Positions 1 to 8,447 of a stretch of 26,493 bases of DNA are shown here, piece by piece. The position numbers were made by a program, and so were the translations under genes. Positions within the stretch are counted from its first letter, which is position 1. Each line of letters begins with the position of its first letter. The notes under the pieces were generated by a model, which did no database searches, was not told where the DNA came from, and worked only from the letters and a program-made list of their open reading frames with translations. The stretch is from Spirochaetales bacterium (lineage in GTDB: Bacteria > Spirochaetota > Spirochaetia > SZUA-6 > DRHE01): the NCBI GenBank assembly GCA_016935715.1, contig JAFGQJ010000091.1:1-26493 (forward strand), given 5' to 3'.

Positions 1-759
1 GTTGTGCAGGACTCCCACCGTTTGTTTGACTTTTTCCTCTTCGACCCCGTGACGGGAAGCCCAGGCCTTGTACAGCTCGATCGAATACGCCCCCACCCGC
101 TTGGCATGCTGGCTCGTTTCGTACGGATCGCGCAGCTGAGCCATCTCCACCATGCGCAGTACCATCTCTTTCGACAGCTTGGCCTTTTCGATGGCGTTGG
201 CAGCGCTGCGGGCAAACTCCGTGATGTACAGCCTGTCCTGCATGGAGAAGGGGATCACCTCCTGTTGTTCACTTTTCGCGTTGATCAGCTGAAGCACGCC
301 GAGGATCAGGTGATCCGTCGTCTCCAGCGGAACAACCAGAATGGACTCCGTTTTGTAGGAGGTCTTCTTGTCGAACTCGGGATTGAACTGATAGCTGAGA
401 TTGCTGGGCAGGTCGTACACATCGTCGATGAGCAGGCAATCCCCCGTAGCGGCTACGTAGCCGGCCAGCGAGGTCTTGTCGATCAGGAGCCGCTTGTTCG
501 AATAGATGTATCTGTCCTGCGGTCGATCCTCCCGGAACAGGGCCTCGTTCTGGACGTATTTGAAATACAGATGCCGTCCCCTGGCCAGATAGATGGTACC
601 GGCTTCGGCTTTGACGTAATTTCGCGCCTCCAGCAGAACCTTCTCCAGAAGAGTGTCCAGATCCTTGATGTAGTAGATCTCCTCGACGATCTGGAGGAGA
701 CGGTTCGTGTCGCGCCTCATGATAGTCCGTACTCTGGGAGCCGTGTCGAGTGCCGTCAT
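1..759 (-). CDS. GAF domain / HD-GYP phosphodiesterase, truncated by the window edge
   Basis: Reverse-strand reading frame open from the ATG at 759 to base 1, where it leaves the window, so the C-terminal catalytic core is missing. The first ~170 residues read as a GAF sensor domain (segments such as ESILVVPLETTD and LGVLQLINAKSEQ are typical). Residues ~210-253 begin an HD-GYP domain: DPYETSQHAKRVGAYSIELY, ending in VGVLHN, where the family normally continues into the HD pair and GK motif. HD-GYP enzymes hydrolyse cyclic di-GMP in the cytoplasm. A second in-frame ATG at 720 is possible; I chose 759 as the longer frame, since neither has a strong ribosome site. A long open frame on the opposite strand (4-765) is a shadow. 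Family assignment is firm; whether it is active cannot be judged from this part. Confidence 0.85.
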   Translation of the reverse strand, partial: MTALDTAPRVRTIMRRDTNRLLQIVEEIYYIKDLDTLLEKVLLEARNYVKAEAGTIYLARGRHLYFKYVQNEALFREDRPQDRYIYSNKRLLIDKTSLAGYVAATGDCLLIDDVYDLPSNLSYQFNPEFDKKTSYKTESILVVPLETTDHLILGVLQLINAKSEQQEVIPFSMQDRLYITEFARSAANAIEKAKLSKEMVLRMVEMAQLRDPYETSQHAKRVGAYSIELYKAWASRHGVEEEKVKQTVGVLHN

Positions 760-811
760 TCTTGAGCCTGGTGTGTTGTGCTGCCTCTCTCTCTATTATT
801 GGTAGTCCATT

Positions 812-842
812 TTCATAAAAAGACCACTTTTTTCTCTGCCAA
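812..842 (-). promoter_or_regulatory. Possible promoter for the GAF/HD-GYP gene
   Basis: On the reverse strand TTGGCA (842-837) is followed after 19 bases by TATGAA (817-812). The -35 is a good match to sigma-70 but the spacer is long and the -10 is imperfect. The gene would begin about 50 bases downstream. Confidence 0.3.
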
Positions 843-888
843 CACCGTGCCCGGCCGAGGGTAGGATAATGCTGTCGGTTGGGTTACG

Positions 889-1989
889 ATGACCGTTGCC
901 GTGGTCACGAACCGGGAAGTCAGGGTCCTGAAATGTCTCCTGCTGATCTACATTCTCCTGGGTTTGATCATAGCCGGACTCAACTTCGGCTGGGCGCCGC
1001 AGGCTTCCGCGCAGTCACGGGAGGTGATGCTTGCGGTCTGGCAGATCTATGAGAATCAATTCAAAACGGTCCTCATTGTTGTCTGTTCTCTGCTGACCCT
1101 CGCGTTCGTCAGGAAGAGAGAAATACCCCGGATGAGACGCTTCAATCTGCTCGGCTTCGCATCCGCGGCTCTCGTGGTCCACGTTGCAGGTCCCCTGCTG
1201 ACGGGCAACCCAGACCTGTACTTCTTCGCCATGCCCCTGCCCTGGTCCACCGTCGGGCTGCGCCTGGCCGCTGGAAGCTCCACGTTTTACCGCGAGCATT
1301 TGATCCAATGGGGCGCCCGGGGTGTCGGCACCGCCCTGGTCTTCTTTGCGGCAATCCATGGGATCGTGCTGACCGGCACGCTGCTGGCCGGCAGGCGCTG
1401 GCAGTGCTCGACCATCTGTCTTTTCAACGGTTTTGCCTCGGAGGTCTTCGATCCGGCCTTCCCCCTGATCGGCCGGACGGCCGACAGACCGGCCGGCGGG
1501 CCCGGAAGGCTCGGCAGGGGCATGCTTCGCTTTCTGATGGTGATGAGGTGGGTGCTTCTGGGATTCAGCCTGGTGCTGACCTTTTTCTGGCTCGGGATTA
1601 TCGTATTCGACGTCGAGCCCCCGCTGATGTACGCCCTCGAAACCTTCGAGAGGTACAAATACCTGGTCGTCGAGCTGCTGCTGGCCATGGTTTTCTGGAC
1701 GGTGCTGGTGGGACGAGGATACTGCTACTACTGCCCCGTGGGCACCGTGCTGGCATGGGTGGGCAGGGCTGCAGGGCAGAAGATCCTCACCACGAAGGGA
1801 CGATGCATCGGCTGCGGGAAGTGCGACTCCGTCTGTCCCATGTCCATCCGCATCCGTGAACGGGCGCTGGAGGGGCAGCCGGTGGTCGATTTACGCTGTG
1901 TGGGCTGCTGTCACTGCGTGGACGCCTGTCCGGTTCACGCCCTCGAATATTCCACCGCCTTCCTCAGAAGGTTCGGGGGGAGGCGATGA
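889..1989 (+). CDS. NapH/NosR-like membrane protein with two 4Fe-4S clusters
   Basis: A 366-residue integral membrane electron-transfer protein. The N-terminus has a hydrophobic segment (KCLLLIYILLGLIIAGLNFG), with further membrane segments near residues 55-70, 85-105, 150-170, 215-240 and 255-275. The cytoplasmic-side motif GRGYCYYCPVG is the CxxCP signature of the NapH/MauN/NosR group, and the C-terminus carries two ferredoxin motifs, CIGCGKCDSVCP and CVGCCHCVDACP, each with four cysteines for a 4Fe-4S cluster. Such proteins pass electrons between quinols and periplasmic or membrane reductases. No nitrate, nitrous-oxide or methylamine genes are adjacent, so the partner is unknown. The ATG at 889 is the first good start; no strong ribosome site is visible before it. 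The next gene starts 31 bases after the stop and may be co-transcribed. Confidence 0.85.
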   Translation: MTVAVVTNREVRVLKCLLLIYILLGLIIAGLNFGWAPQASAQSREVMLAVWQIYENQFKTVLIVVCSLLTLAFVRKREIPRMRRFNLLGFASAALVVHVAGPLLTGNPDLYFFAMPLPWSTVGLRLAAGSSTFYREHLIQWGARGVGTALVFFAAIHGIVLTGTLLAGRRWQCSTICLFNGFASEVFDPAFPLIGRTADRPAGGPGRLGRGMLRFLMVMRWVLLGFSLVLTFFWLGIIVFDVEPPLMYALETFERYKYLVVELLLAMVFWTVLVGRGYCYYCPVGTVLAWVGRAAGQKILTTKGRCIGCGKCDSVCPMSIRIRERALEGQPVVDLRCVGCCHCVDACPVHALEYSTAFLRRFGGRR

Positions 1990-2020
1990 AGGTCGTCACG
2001 GCAAAGGCGGGCAGAGAGGC

Positions 2021-3667
2021 ATGAATCTGTTGTCGTCCCGGTGCTACGTATCCCGCCGCTCCCCGGTGTTCTCGATCCGCGGTGTGGTAGCCAGCAGCCA
2101 GCCCTTCGCGACTCTCGCCGGCGTGGACATTCTGCGCGCAGGAGGCAGCGCCGCCGACGCCGCGGTCGCAGTGGCGGCGGTCCTGCAGGTGACCCAGCCC
2201 TGTTCGACGGGGCTGGGGGGAGACTGTTTCGTTCTCCACTATTCGGCCGAAGGGAACAAGGTGGAGGCGCTCAACGGTTCCGGGCGCTGCCCTCGCGCGC
2301 TCACCCTCGAGGCGGCCAGAGGCGCTGGTTTCCGGGACCGTCTGCCTCCGTATCATCCGTACACCGTCACGGTTCCGGGCGCTGCGGCAGCCTGGGTCGA
2401 TGCCCAGAAGCGTTGGGGCCGCCTTCATCTGTCCCAGGTCGTTGCTCCGGCGATCGATCTAGCCGAGCGGGGATTTCCGGTCAGCCCGCTCACCGCCGGC
2501 TGGTGGCGGGAGGGAGCCGAGCGTCTATTGAGCCGGCAGCGTCACGGGGGGGAGCTGATGATCGACGGCCGCGGTCCTCGGCCGGGGGAGCTCATACGGC
2601 TGCCGGCCCTGGGCCGATCGCTGCGGCTGCTGGCAGAGCAGGGCAAAGAGCCGTTTTACCGGGGTTCGATCGCCGAGAAGATCGTTGCGGCGGTGGACGA
2701 AGCTGGAGGGGTGCTGAGCCTGGAGGACCTGGCCGAACATCGCTCCCAGTGGGTGGAGCCGATCCATACCCGCTATCGCGGCTGTCACATCTGGGAATGC
2801 CCGCCGAATGGCCACGGGCTGGCCGTTCTGCTCGCCCTGAATATTCTGGAGGCTTGCGGCTTCGCCCGGGCTCGCGGCCGGGCGGCGGATCGAATGCATC
2901 TGATGATCGAGGCGATGCGGCTGGCCTTCGCAGACGCAGGGCGCTACGTTGCGGATCCGGATTTCTCCTCCGTTCCTGTCGAGGAGCTGCTGTCCGAGGG
3001 GTATGCCCGACAGCGGGCCTCCGCCGTCTCCCTCAAGCAGGCCATGGAGCCTCCACTGTGGGGGGATCCGAAATCGTCGGGCGCTGCCGGGGGCGACACC
3101 GTCTACTTCTGCACGACCGATGCGCAGGGCAATGCCTGTTCCTTCATCAACAGCAACTACATGGGTTTCGGAACCGGAATCGTGCCGGAAGGATGCGGGT
3201 TTTCCCTTCACAACCGGGGCTACGGCTTCCTGCTGGAAACCGATCATCCCAACGGGCTCGCTCCCGGGAAACGGCCGTATCACACGATCATTCCCGGGCT
3301 CTCCACCCACGCCGGGAGCGGCCGCCTGCACATGGCTTTCGGTGTCATGGGGGGAATGATGCAGCCCCAGGGCCATCTGCAGGTGATCTCAGCGCTGCTC
3401 GATGATGCGCTGGATCCTCAGGCCGCCCTGGATCGCGGCCGCTTTCAGCTGGAGGAGGGCCGCCCCGACGGAGACGTGCTGCTTGAGGACAGCGTGGACC
3501 CGGCGACGGCCGGGGAATTGAAAGACCGGGGGCACCGCCTCAGGATCCTCTCCGGTCTGGACCGACCCGTGTTCGGCCTCGGACAGATCATTCTGGCGGG
3601 TCAGCAGGGGGTGTATTGGGGGGCGAGCGATCCCCGAGGCGACGGCTGCGCCCTGGGGATTCCCTGA
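2021..3667 (+). CDS. Gamma-glutamyltransferase, YwrD-type
   Basis: A 548-residue Ntn-hydrolase of the gamma-glutamyltransferase family, which cleaves or transfers the gamma-glutamyl group of glutathione and related amides. The N-terminal part has the family signature (VDILRAGGSAADAAVA, then GLGGDCFV). The autoprocessing nucleophile is expected at Thr360 in GGDTVYF, starting the small subunit, followed by SNYMGFGTGIVPEG and NRGYGF, as in the YwrD branch. No secretion signal is visible, so it is probably cytoplasmic, unlike the periplasmic Ggt of E. coli. I place the start at ATG 2021 because GAGAGG lies just upstream and the family N-terminus begins there; the frame stays open upstream into the preceding gene but that part is only overlap. 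It converges on the next gene with 44 bases between them. Substrate is not evident from sequence. Confidence 0.9.
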   Translation: MNLLSSRCYVSRRSPVFSIRGVVASSQPFATLAGVDILRAGGSAADAAVAVAAVLQVTQPCSTGLGGDCFVLHYSAEGNKVEALNGSGRCPRALTLEAARGAGFRDRLPPYHPYTVTVPGAAAAWVDAQKRWGRLHLSQVVAPAIDLAERGFPVSPLTAGWWREGAERLLSRQRHGGELMIDGRGPRPGELIRLPALGRSLRLLAEQGKEPFYRGSIAEKIVAAVDEAGGVLSLEDLAEHRSQWVEPIHTRYRGCHIWECPPNGHGLAVLLALNILEACGFARARGRAADRMHLMIEAMRLAFADAGRYVADPDFSSVPVEELLSEGYARQRASAVSLKQAMEPPLWGDPKSSGAAGGDTVYFCTTDAQGNACSFINSNYMGFGTGIVPEGCGFSLHNRGYGFLLETDHPNGLAPGKRPYHTIIPGLSTHAGSGRLHMAFGVMGGMMQPQGHLQVISALLDDALDPQAALDRGRFQLEEGRPDGDVLLEDSVDPATAGELKDRGHRLRILSGLDRPVFGLGQIILAGQQGVYWGASDPRGDGCALGIP

Positions 3668-3711
3668 CCTGCTCCCTTGCGAAGGAGCCGGAATATGCCT
3701 GCCGGTCCGTG

Positions 3712-4713
3712 CTAACCCGGGGCCACGACCACGCGGTTGCGGCCCATCTCTTTCGCCCGGTACAGGGCCCCGTCTGCCGCCTCCCTCAAGGTCCTGGGGG
3801 TGGAGGCGTGCTCGGGGAAGCCGGCCAGTCCCTGGCTGGTGGTTACCTTGGGAAGGACGCTGTCCCCGGTCCGGGATTCGCTGCCCGCGAGGACCTCTGC
3901 CAGGAGGTCCGCTTCCTCGATCGCGCGCCGGATATCTTCCATGAGCGATCGAGCCGTTTGCACATCCGTATCCGGCAGGATGAAGGTGAACTCGTCCCCC
4001 CCGTATCGGGCTGCTACATCGGTCGGACGGAGGAAGCGGCGATAGATCCGGGCGGCCGCCTGCAGCACCTGATCGCCCGCCTTCTCGGAATAGGTCTCGT
4101 TGATCCTGCGGAAGTGATCCAGGTCCAGCATCACCACCGAGAGCGGTCTGGAGCCGTCCCGGGCTTTCATGAAGTATTCTTCCAAAGCCTCTTCCAGATG
4201 ACGGCGGTTGTACAGCCCTGTAAGGGAGTCGGTGATCGCCCGTCGGCGGGCCTCCTCGCCCCACTGAACCATGTCCGAGAGAAACCCGCCGGTATCCTCC
4301 AGCCGCTGTCGGGTCGCTTCCAGCATACGGGTCATTACCTTTGCGGCGCTGCTCGGGTTGGAATCGATCAGCCGGAGGAAGTCGCTGTCCTTCATGGACA
4401 GAAGGCGGCTCTCGGACCTGGCGCAGCAGGTGGCCGAACGAGCTTCCTCTTCGAAGATGGACATCTCTCCGAAAAAATCCCCTTTTGAAAACCGGGCAAT
4501 CTCCAGGTTCTTGCCGTCATCCAGAGTGACCGAAATTCCTATGGCTCCGGATTCCACGACGAACAGCTCCCCACCGGGGTCGCCCTGCTCGAACAGGATT
4601 TCCTCTTTCTTCAGCTCCAGCGGGTGCAGCAGGTCGAGAAGGCCCCGGATCTCCCCATCGGTGAGATCGCAGAAGATGCGCACGGTTTTCAAGAATTCGG
4701 TTTTTGCGCTCAT
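3712..4713 (-). CDS. Cyclic-nucleotide-binding domain / GGDEF diguanylate cyclase
   Basis: 333 residues. Residues ~10-130 form a Crp-type cyclic-nucleotide-binding domain with the phosphate-binding cassette FGEMSIFEEEARSAT, in which the conserved Glu83 and Arg92 are present. Residues ~155-333 form a GGDEF domain: DSLTGLYNRRHLEEAL, the metal-binding MLDLDHF, and an intact RYGGDEF (238-242). The inhibitory c-di-GMP site RxxD is present (Arg229, Asp232), exactly five residues before GGDEF. This should therefore be a working, feedback-inhibited diguanylate cyclase that makes c-di-GMP in the cytoplasm, with activity possibly set by cAMP or a related ligand. Its ATG overlaps the stop of the upstream gene (ATGA), which implies coupled translation with a paralogue whose GGDEF site is broken. 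Confidence 0.9.
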   Translation of the reverse strand: MSAKTEFLKTVRIFCDLTDGEIRGLLDLLHPLELKKEEILFEQGDPGGELFVVESGAIGISVTLDDGKNLEIARFSKGDFFGEMSIFEEEARSATCCARSESRLLSMKDSDFLRLIDSNPSSAAKVMTRMLEATRQRLEDTGGFLSDMVQWGEEARRRAITDSLTGLYNRRHLEEALEEYFMKARDGSRPLSVVMLDLDHFRRINETYSEKAGDQVLQAAARIYRRFLRPTDVAARYGGDEFTFILPDTDVQTARSLMEDIRRAIEEADLLAEVLAGSESRTGDSVLPKVTTSQGLAGFPEHASTPRTLREAADGALYRAKEMGRNRVVVAPG

Positions 4714-5801
4714 TTTTTCAGCTGACCGCAGATGCGGTTTCCGCCGCGATTGCGGGCGGTGAACATGTTCTGGTAAGCCCGTTCTATCAACTGATCCGCC
4801 GAGTTTCCCCCGCCAGGGCTGGCGGATACTCCGATGCTCACTGTGATCCGCAGGTCCGTGCGGGGATTTTCGCTTTCCCGGCTGACCTCGCTGACATCGA
4901 TCCTGCTCATTGCGGCTCTGATCCGTGCCGCGATCCTCCGGGCCGCTGTCAACCCTGTTTCGGGAAGGATAACGGAGAACACATCCCCCTTGTAACGGAT
5001 CGGGATGCCCTGCTCGCCCAACTGGCTGCGAAGCTCATCCGCCATCAGCTGCAGCGTCCGGTCGCCCGCCTGGTGGCCGTAGCTGTCGTTCAGGGATTTC
5101 AAGTTGTCCGGCTTGATCATCAGGAAGCACGTCCCCTGGGAGCACCGCTCCAGGATGCCCGGGAAATCCTCCTCCAGATAGCCGGCATTGTACAGCCCGG
5201 TGAGCTTGTCCAGCATCACCTGCCGGCGCAGTTCCTGGACCCACGGGCTCTTCTCCGCTATCAATCGATTCGTATTGCGGATTCGCCGGGCCACGATGGC
5301 CAGCATCGTGCGGAGAATCTTCGCCTTGATCTGGGGATATCTGCGGAACAGCTCCTCCGCCTGATCGGAAGCCCGACGATCATCGGCCGCTCCGGGGAAA
5401 ACGAGGAGGGTGGTGTCTCGCTCACAGCGCGCCGCCGTATCCGCCCTTCCCCGGTCGAAGAAGGAAAGCTCGCCCAATCCCTCTCCCTCGACGAAGGTTG
5501 CCAGGGCAACGTCCCTATGTTCATCCCCGCTCTTGGTGATCAGCACTTCTCCCCGCTGAATTGCATAGATTCTCCCCCCGCCGTGCCCACTGCCCGCCTC
5601 GCGCGGGTAGACGAGCTCTCCCCTGTCGTAAGAGCGCCAGTCGGAGCTTTGCGCTATCGCCTGCAGCTCCTCTGCCTGCAGCGATTGAAAAACTGCGAGC
5701 CCTTTGAGAAGACGGATCTTGTTTTCGGCGTCGAGCTGCGCCGGATTGTCCCTGGGTCCTTTCACACCCGAAGAGTACAACCGGGCCGCTTCCAGGGTCA
5801 A
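4710..5801 (-). CDS. Cyclic-nucleotide-binding domain / degenerate GGDEF protein
   Basis: 363 residues with the same layout as its downstream neighbour: cyclic-nucleotide-binding domain at ~30-140 (GLGELSFFDRGRADTAA retains Glu111 and Arg119) and a GGDEF-type domain at ~195-363 (DKLTGLYNAGYLEED, LNDSYGHQAGD). The catalytic site is altered in two places: the signature reads YKGDVF (271-275) instead of YGGDEF, and the first metal-binding Asp is replaced by Lys230 in MIKPDN. No RxxD inhibitory site is seen. It is probably catalytically dead and acts as a nucleotide sensor or regulator of the paired cyclase. The start is uncertain: the frame has no ATG before the first domain, and I use the TTG at 5801, the first start codon after an in-frame stop; a GTG about 12 codons later is an alternative. 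Overlaps the next gene by 4 bases. Confidence 0.85.
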   Translation of the reverse strand: MTLEAARLYSSGVKGPRDNPAQLDAENKIRLLKGLAVFQSLQAEELQAIAQSSDWRSYDRGELVYPREAGSGHGGGRIYAIQRGEVLITKSGDEHRDVALATFVEGEGLGELSFFDRGRADTAARCERDTTLLVFPGAADDRRASDQAEELFRRYPQIKAKILRTMLAIVARRIRNTNRLIAEKSPWVQELRRQVMLDKLTGLYNAGYLEEDFPGILERCSQGTCFLMIKPDNLKSLNDSYGHQAGDRTLQLMADELRSQLGEQGIPIRYKGDVFSVILPETGLTAARRIAARIRAAMSRIDVSEVSRESENPRTDLRITVSIGVSASPGGGNSADQLIERAYQNMFTARNRGGNRICGQLKK

Positions 5802-5870
5802 CTCGTCTACGCAAAAGACCCGAAACGCACCTCGGTATGACCGAAGGAACCCAGCGTCCCGGCACCCCGG

Positions 5871-7466
5871 CTACGCCTCTAGCAGGTAGGGAAGCAGGAA
5901 ATCCTTCACATCGGTATTCTGCCGCGGGATGATCTTGCGGTCGAGGGGCAGGCCGGAGGGGGACCAGAGAGCCAGCATGGCCTGGATCCAGGGGGTGGGT
6001 TGGAGCGGGGACAGGTGCTGTCCCCCCTTGCGGCTCTCATCCAGAATCGCCGCCCGGGGATGAGGGCGTCCGCTGAGGTGGGTGTCGGCGAGGGGATAGA
6101 GGAACAGCAGGTAGGGATCGGTGTCCCCGCCCTCCAGATAGGCGATCCGGCTTTCCAGGCTCGTGTTTGCCTGCTCGAGACAGTCGATCACCCGTTCGGC
6201 GATTCGCCGCCGGGACAATCCGGCTCTTCTGGCCTGCACCGGATTGACCACCACCTGCCCGCAGTTGGAAGGGTGGTAGTAGGCCGCCGAGCGGCCCAGA
6301 TCGTAGCCCCGCTCGGCCCCGCTTTGCTTCGCCCCGCGTGGGCAGCGGCGCACGAGACCCGTCTCTGCGAGCAGCTCATTGATGTGCAGGACCCGGCGGT
6401 AGGGGGCCTGCCCGTGGTCCGCCGAGAGAACCAGCAGGCTGTCGCCTTCCAGCTGTTCCATGATCTTCCCGATATAGGAGTCGAGCAGCCGGTAGCAGCG
6501 GCGCAGGAGCTCCGCAGCCCTGCCGTCCGGCCACAGAGCTTCGATCTGGTCGAGGTAGACGTGGCCCAGCTCGTCGATCAGGGAGAAGTATGCGATCGTC
6601 AGGCTCGAGGAGAGCTCCCGGACCACGGACACGGCCAGCTGTCCCATCTGGGCGGTAACGTATTCGGACAGTTTCATCTCCTCGTCGACGGACAGGCCGC
6701 CCTGCTCCCGGCTGTAGCGAAACAGGCTGCCGTGATACACGGACTCCGGTATCAGCCATCCGGATTCTTCTCTGATATTCTTCGCCATGCGCAGGTGAGG
6801 CCTGGAGGATGGGCAGAGGAACAGACACCGCCCGGTGGAATAAGCGACCGCCGAAGCGCTTCGGGACAGCTTCAGCGGCCGGATCTCCCCCGGTGCCAGG
6901 GACGCCAGGCAGCCTCTTCCCCGCAGGACCCGCGCGCGGCCGCCTGCGGATTCGACCCTGAGTCTGGCTCCGGCGAGGGACAGCCGCTCCTGCTTCGCGC
7001 CCGCGTTCATGCGGATCCAGCCGCAGTCGGAACGCAGGCCGCGGTAGCCGTCCAGGAGCAGGTCGAAGCCGCTGTGGTCTCTCCCCCAGGCCGGATCTTT
7101 TCTGAATGCCGCGTTGATCAGGGTATAGCTGCCGCCTCTTTGTTCCAGCTCCTCCCATATAGCCGGGGCCCCGGCGATCGGAACCTCGAAGCCGCTGACC
7201 GCGCGTTCCAGCTTGCGGCGGTAATCGGGCATCCGGTATCCCCAGATGCCGCTTTGAGGGGGAGCCGAGCCGGAAAACAGGGCGCGCAGGGCCGGGGGGG
7301 TCTCACAGTTCGGCCCCGGCGGGCGGCTGACGCCGAGGTACCCCTGGTCGCGGATTGTCGCGAGGGAGGGGCACACCCCGGCCTGGATACAGCGGGTGGT
7401 GATCTGGTATCCGGCGGCGTCGAGAATCAGCCAGACGATTGTTTTCCGCCCCTTGTTCCCGCTCAC
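5871..7466 (-). CDS. Alkaline-phosphatase-superfamily phosphodiesterase / nucleotide pyrophosphatase-like
   Basis: 531 residues related to type I phosphodiesterase / nucleotide pyrophosphatase enzymes. The two-metal site is recognisable: Asp16 in WLILDAAGY, the nucleophile Thr56 in CETPPALRALFSG, Asp298 and His302 in SLIDELGHVY, Asp350-His351 in LSADHGQ, and His484 in GGQHLSPLQ. Such enzymes cleave phosphomono- or diesters, often nucleotides, but the substrate cannot be read from sequence. No signal peptide is visible, so a cytoplasmic location is likely. It starts with GTG at 7466, with GGAGGGGG about 11 bases upstream. It lies 75 bases downstream of a purine nucleoside phosphorylase and 69 bases upstream of the cyclic-nucleotide/GGDEF pair, all on the same strand, so a shared transcript and a nucleotide-related role are plausible. 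Confidence 0.8.
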   Translation of the reverse strand: MSGNKGRKTIVWLILDAAGYQITTRCIQAGVCPSLATIRDQGYLGVSRPPGPNCETPPALRALFSGSAPPQSGIWGYRMPDYRRKLERAVSGFEVPIAGAPAIWEELEQRGGSYTLINAAFRKDPAWGRDHSGFDLLLDGYRGLRSDCGWIRMNAGAKQERLSLAGARLRVESAGGRARVLRGRGCLASLAPGEIRPLKLSRSASAVAYSTGRCLFLCPSSRPHLRMAKNIREESGWLIPESVYHGSLFRYSREQGGLSVDEEMKLSEYVTAQMGQLAVSVVRELSSSLTIAYFSLIDELGHVYLDQIEALWPDGRAAELLRRCYRLLDSYIGKIMEQLEGDSLLVLSADHGQAPYRRVLHINELLAETGLVRRCPRGAKQSGAERGYDLGRSAAYYHPSNCGQVVVNPVQARRAGLSRRRIAERVIDCLEQANTSLESRIAYLEGGDTDPYLLFLYPLADTHLSGRPHPRAAILDESRKGGQHLSPLQPTPWIQAMLALWSPSGLPLDRKIIPRQNTDVKDFLLPYLLEA

Positions 7467-7541
7467 CGCGCTTTCGACCCCCTCCTGCCGTGCTGCGAAG
7501 ACCGGGCGGCAGGTCGGCCGGTGAAGCGGGGCATCGTCATT

Positions 7542-8246
7542 TCAGGAGGTCGCGACCTGGAGCGCGATCTCCATCATGTCGGTGTAGGCCTGCTGCCGCT
7601 GCTCGCTGCTGGCGGTTTCCCCGGTAACCACGTTGTCGCTGACCGTGAGGATCGACAGACCCTGAACACCGTGTCCGGCAGCCAGGGTGTACAACGCCGT
7701 GGTCTCCATCTCCGCAGCCAGAACGCCGTAACGGGCCCACATTTTCCAGGAGTCCGGGTCGTCGGAGTAGAAGGTATCGCTGGTCAGCACCGTGCCGACC
7801 CGGGCTTGTACCTGTCTCTGTTCAGCCGCCCGGTGGGCCTGCAGGAGCAGCTGGAAATCCGCCGCCGGGGCGAAATCGCAGCCGCCGAAGCGGATGCGGT
7901 TGACCGCGGAGTCGGTACAGGCCGCCTGGGCCAGAATGACCTGGCCCAGCTTCAATTCCTCCTGCAGCGCTCCGCAGGTGCCGATTCGGATCAGTCGTTT
8001 CGCTCCGTATTCGACTATGAGCTCGTGGACATAGATCGATATCGAGGGTACCCCCATTCCGGTGCCCTGGACCGAAGCGTTTTTCCCATTGTACATTCCG
8101 GTGAAGCCGAGCATGCCCCGCACCCGGGTGTAGCACTCCGGCTTTTCCAGGTAATTTTCCGCCACGTATTGTGCCCGCAAGGGGTCTCCGGGCAGCAGCA
8201 CCGCCTCCGCGATCTGTCCCGACTTCGCTCCGATGTGAATGCTCAT
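7542..8246 (-). CDS. deoD: Purine nucleoside phosphorylase, DeoD type
   Basis: 234 residues, close to the usual length for the hexameric DeoD family. It splits purine ribo- and deoxyribonucleosides with phosphate to the free base and (deoxy)ribose-1-phosphate, a step in purine salvage. Family motifs are present: MSIHIGAKSGQIAEAVLLPG at the N-terminus, GDPLRA (phosphate site), GMGVPSISIYVHEL, RIGTCGA, the substrate-binding LAAEMETTALYTLA, and the catalytic Asp in LTVSDN. I use the ATG at 8246 because the family N-terminus begins there and AGGGGGGC lies 6 bases upstream; an ATG seven codons earlier would place the start before that ribosome site. It may lead a transcript that continues into the phosphodiesterase gene. 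Confidence 0.93.
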   Translation of the reverse strand: MSIHIGAKSGQIAEAVLLPGDPLRAQYVAENYLEKPECYTRVRGMLGFTGMYNGKNASVQGTGMGVPSISIYVHELIVEYGAKRLIRIGTCGALQEELKLGQVILAQAACTDSAVNRIRFGGCDFAPAADFQLLLQAHRAAEQRQVQARVGTVLTSDTFYSDDPDSWKMWARYGVLAAEMETTALYTLAAGHGVQGLSILTVSDNVVTGETASSEQRQQAYTDMMEIALQVATS

Positions 8247-8447
8247 ATGAACGCCCCCCTTATGCAAAGCTTGCGGGCGCGCTTTGCGAACCCCTCAGCA
8301 CATCTCCCGCTGTCTGCAGAGGCCGCGACCCGCTGGCCGTATCATAGCAACTCCGGGACGGATAGGGTAGCGACCTTTCCCGCCGTCTTCGGAGGCTGAT
8401 CCGCGGTCCGGACTCGTGCTATCATGTACCCGGAAAGGAGCGACGCC
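8247..8447. promoter_or_regulatory. Divergent intergenic region between deoD and the NagB-like gene
   Basis: About 200 bases separate two divergently read genes and must hold both promoters. A 7-bp inverted repeat, GCAAAGC (8264-8270) and GCTTTGC (8281-8287), lies directly upstream of the deoD ribosome site and could be an operator or a leader hairpin. TATCAT (8420-8425) is a possible -10 for the rightward gene, with only a weak -35 before it. TATGAT on the reverse strand near 8340-8346 may serve deoD. None of these is strong enough for a firm call. Confidence 0.35.

Noticed and set aside
1856..2020. Upstream extension of the gamma-glutamyltransferase frame
   Set aside because: It overlaps the ferredoxin motifs of the preceding gene in another frame. 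ATG 2021 has a ribosome site and the family N-terminus.
4704..5840. A 378-codon open frame on the plus strand
   Set aside because: Antisense to the degenerate GGDEF gene, which has clear cyclic-nucleotide and GGDEF domains.
6000..8399. A 799-codon open frame on the plus strand
   Set aside because: It runs antisense across deoD and the phosphodiesterase gene, both clearly recognisable. Its protein is low-complexity, rich in Gly, Ala, Arg, Gln and Val, with no domain; it is a shadow caused by high GC.
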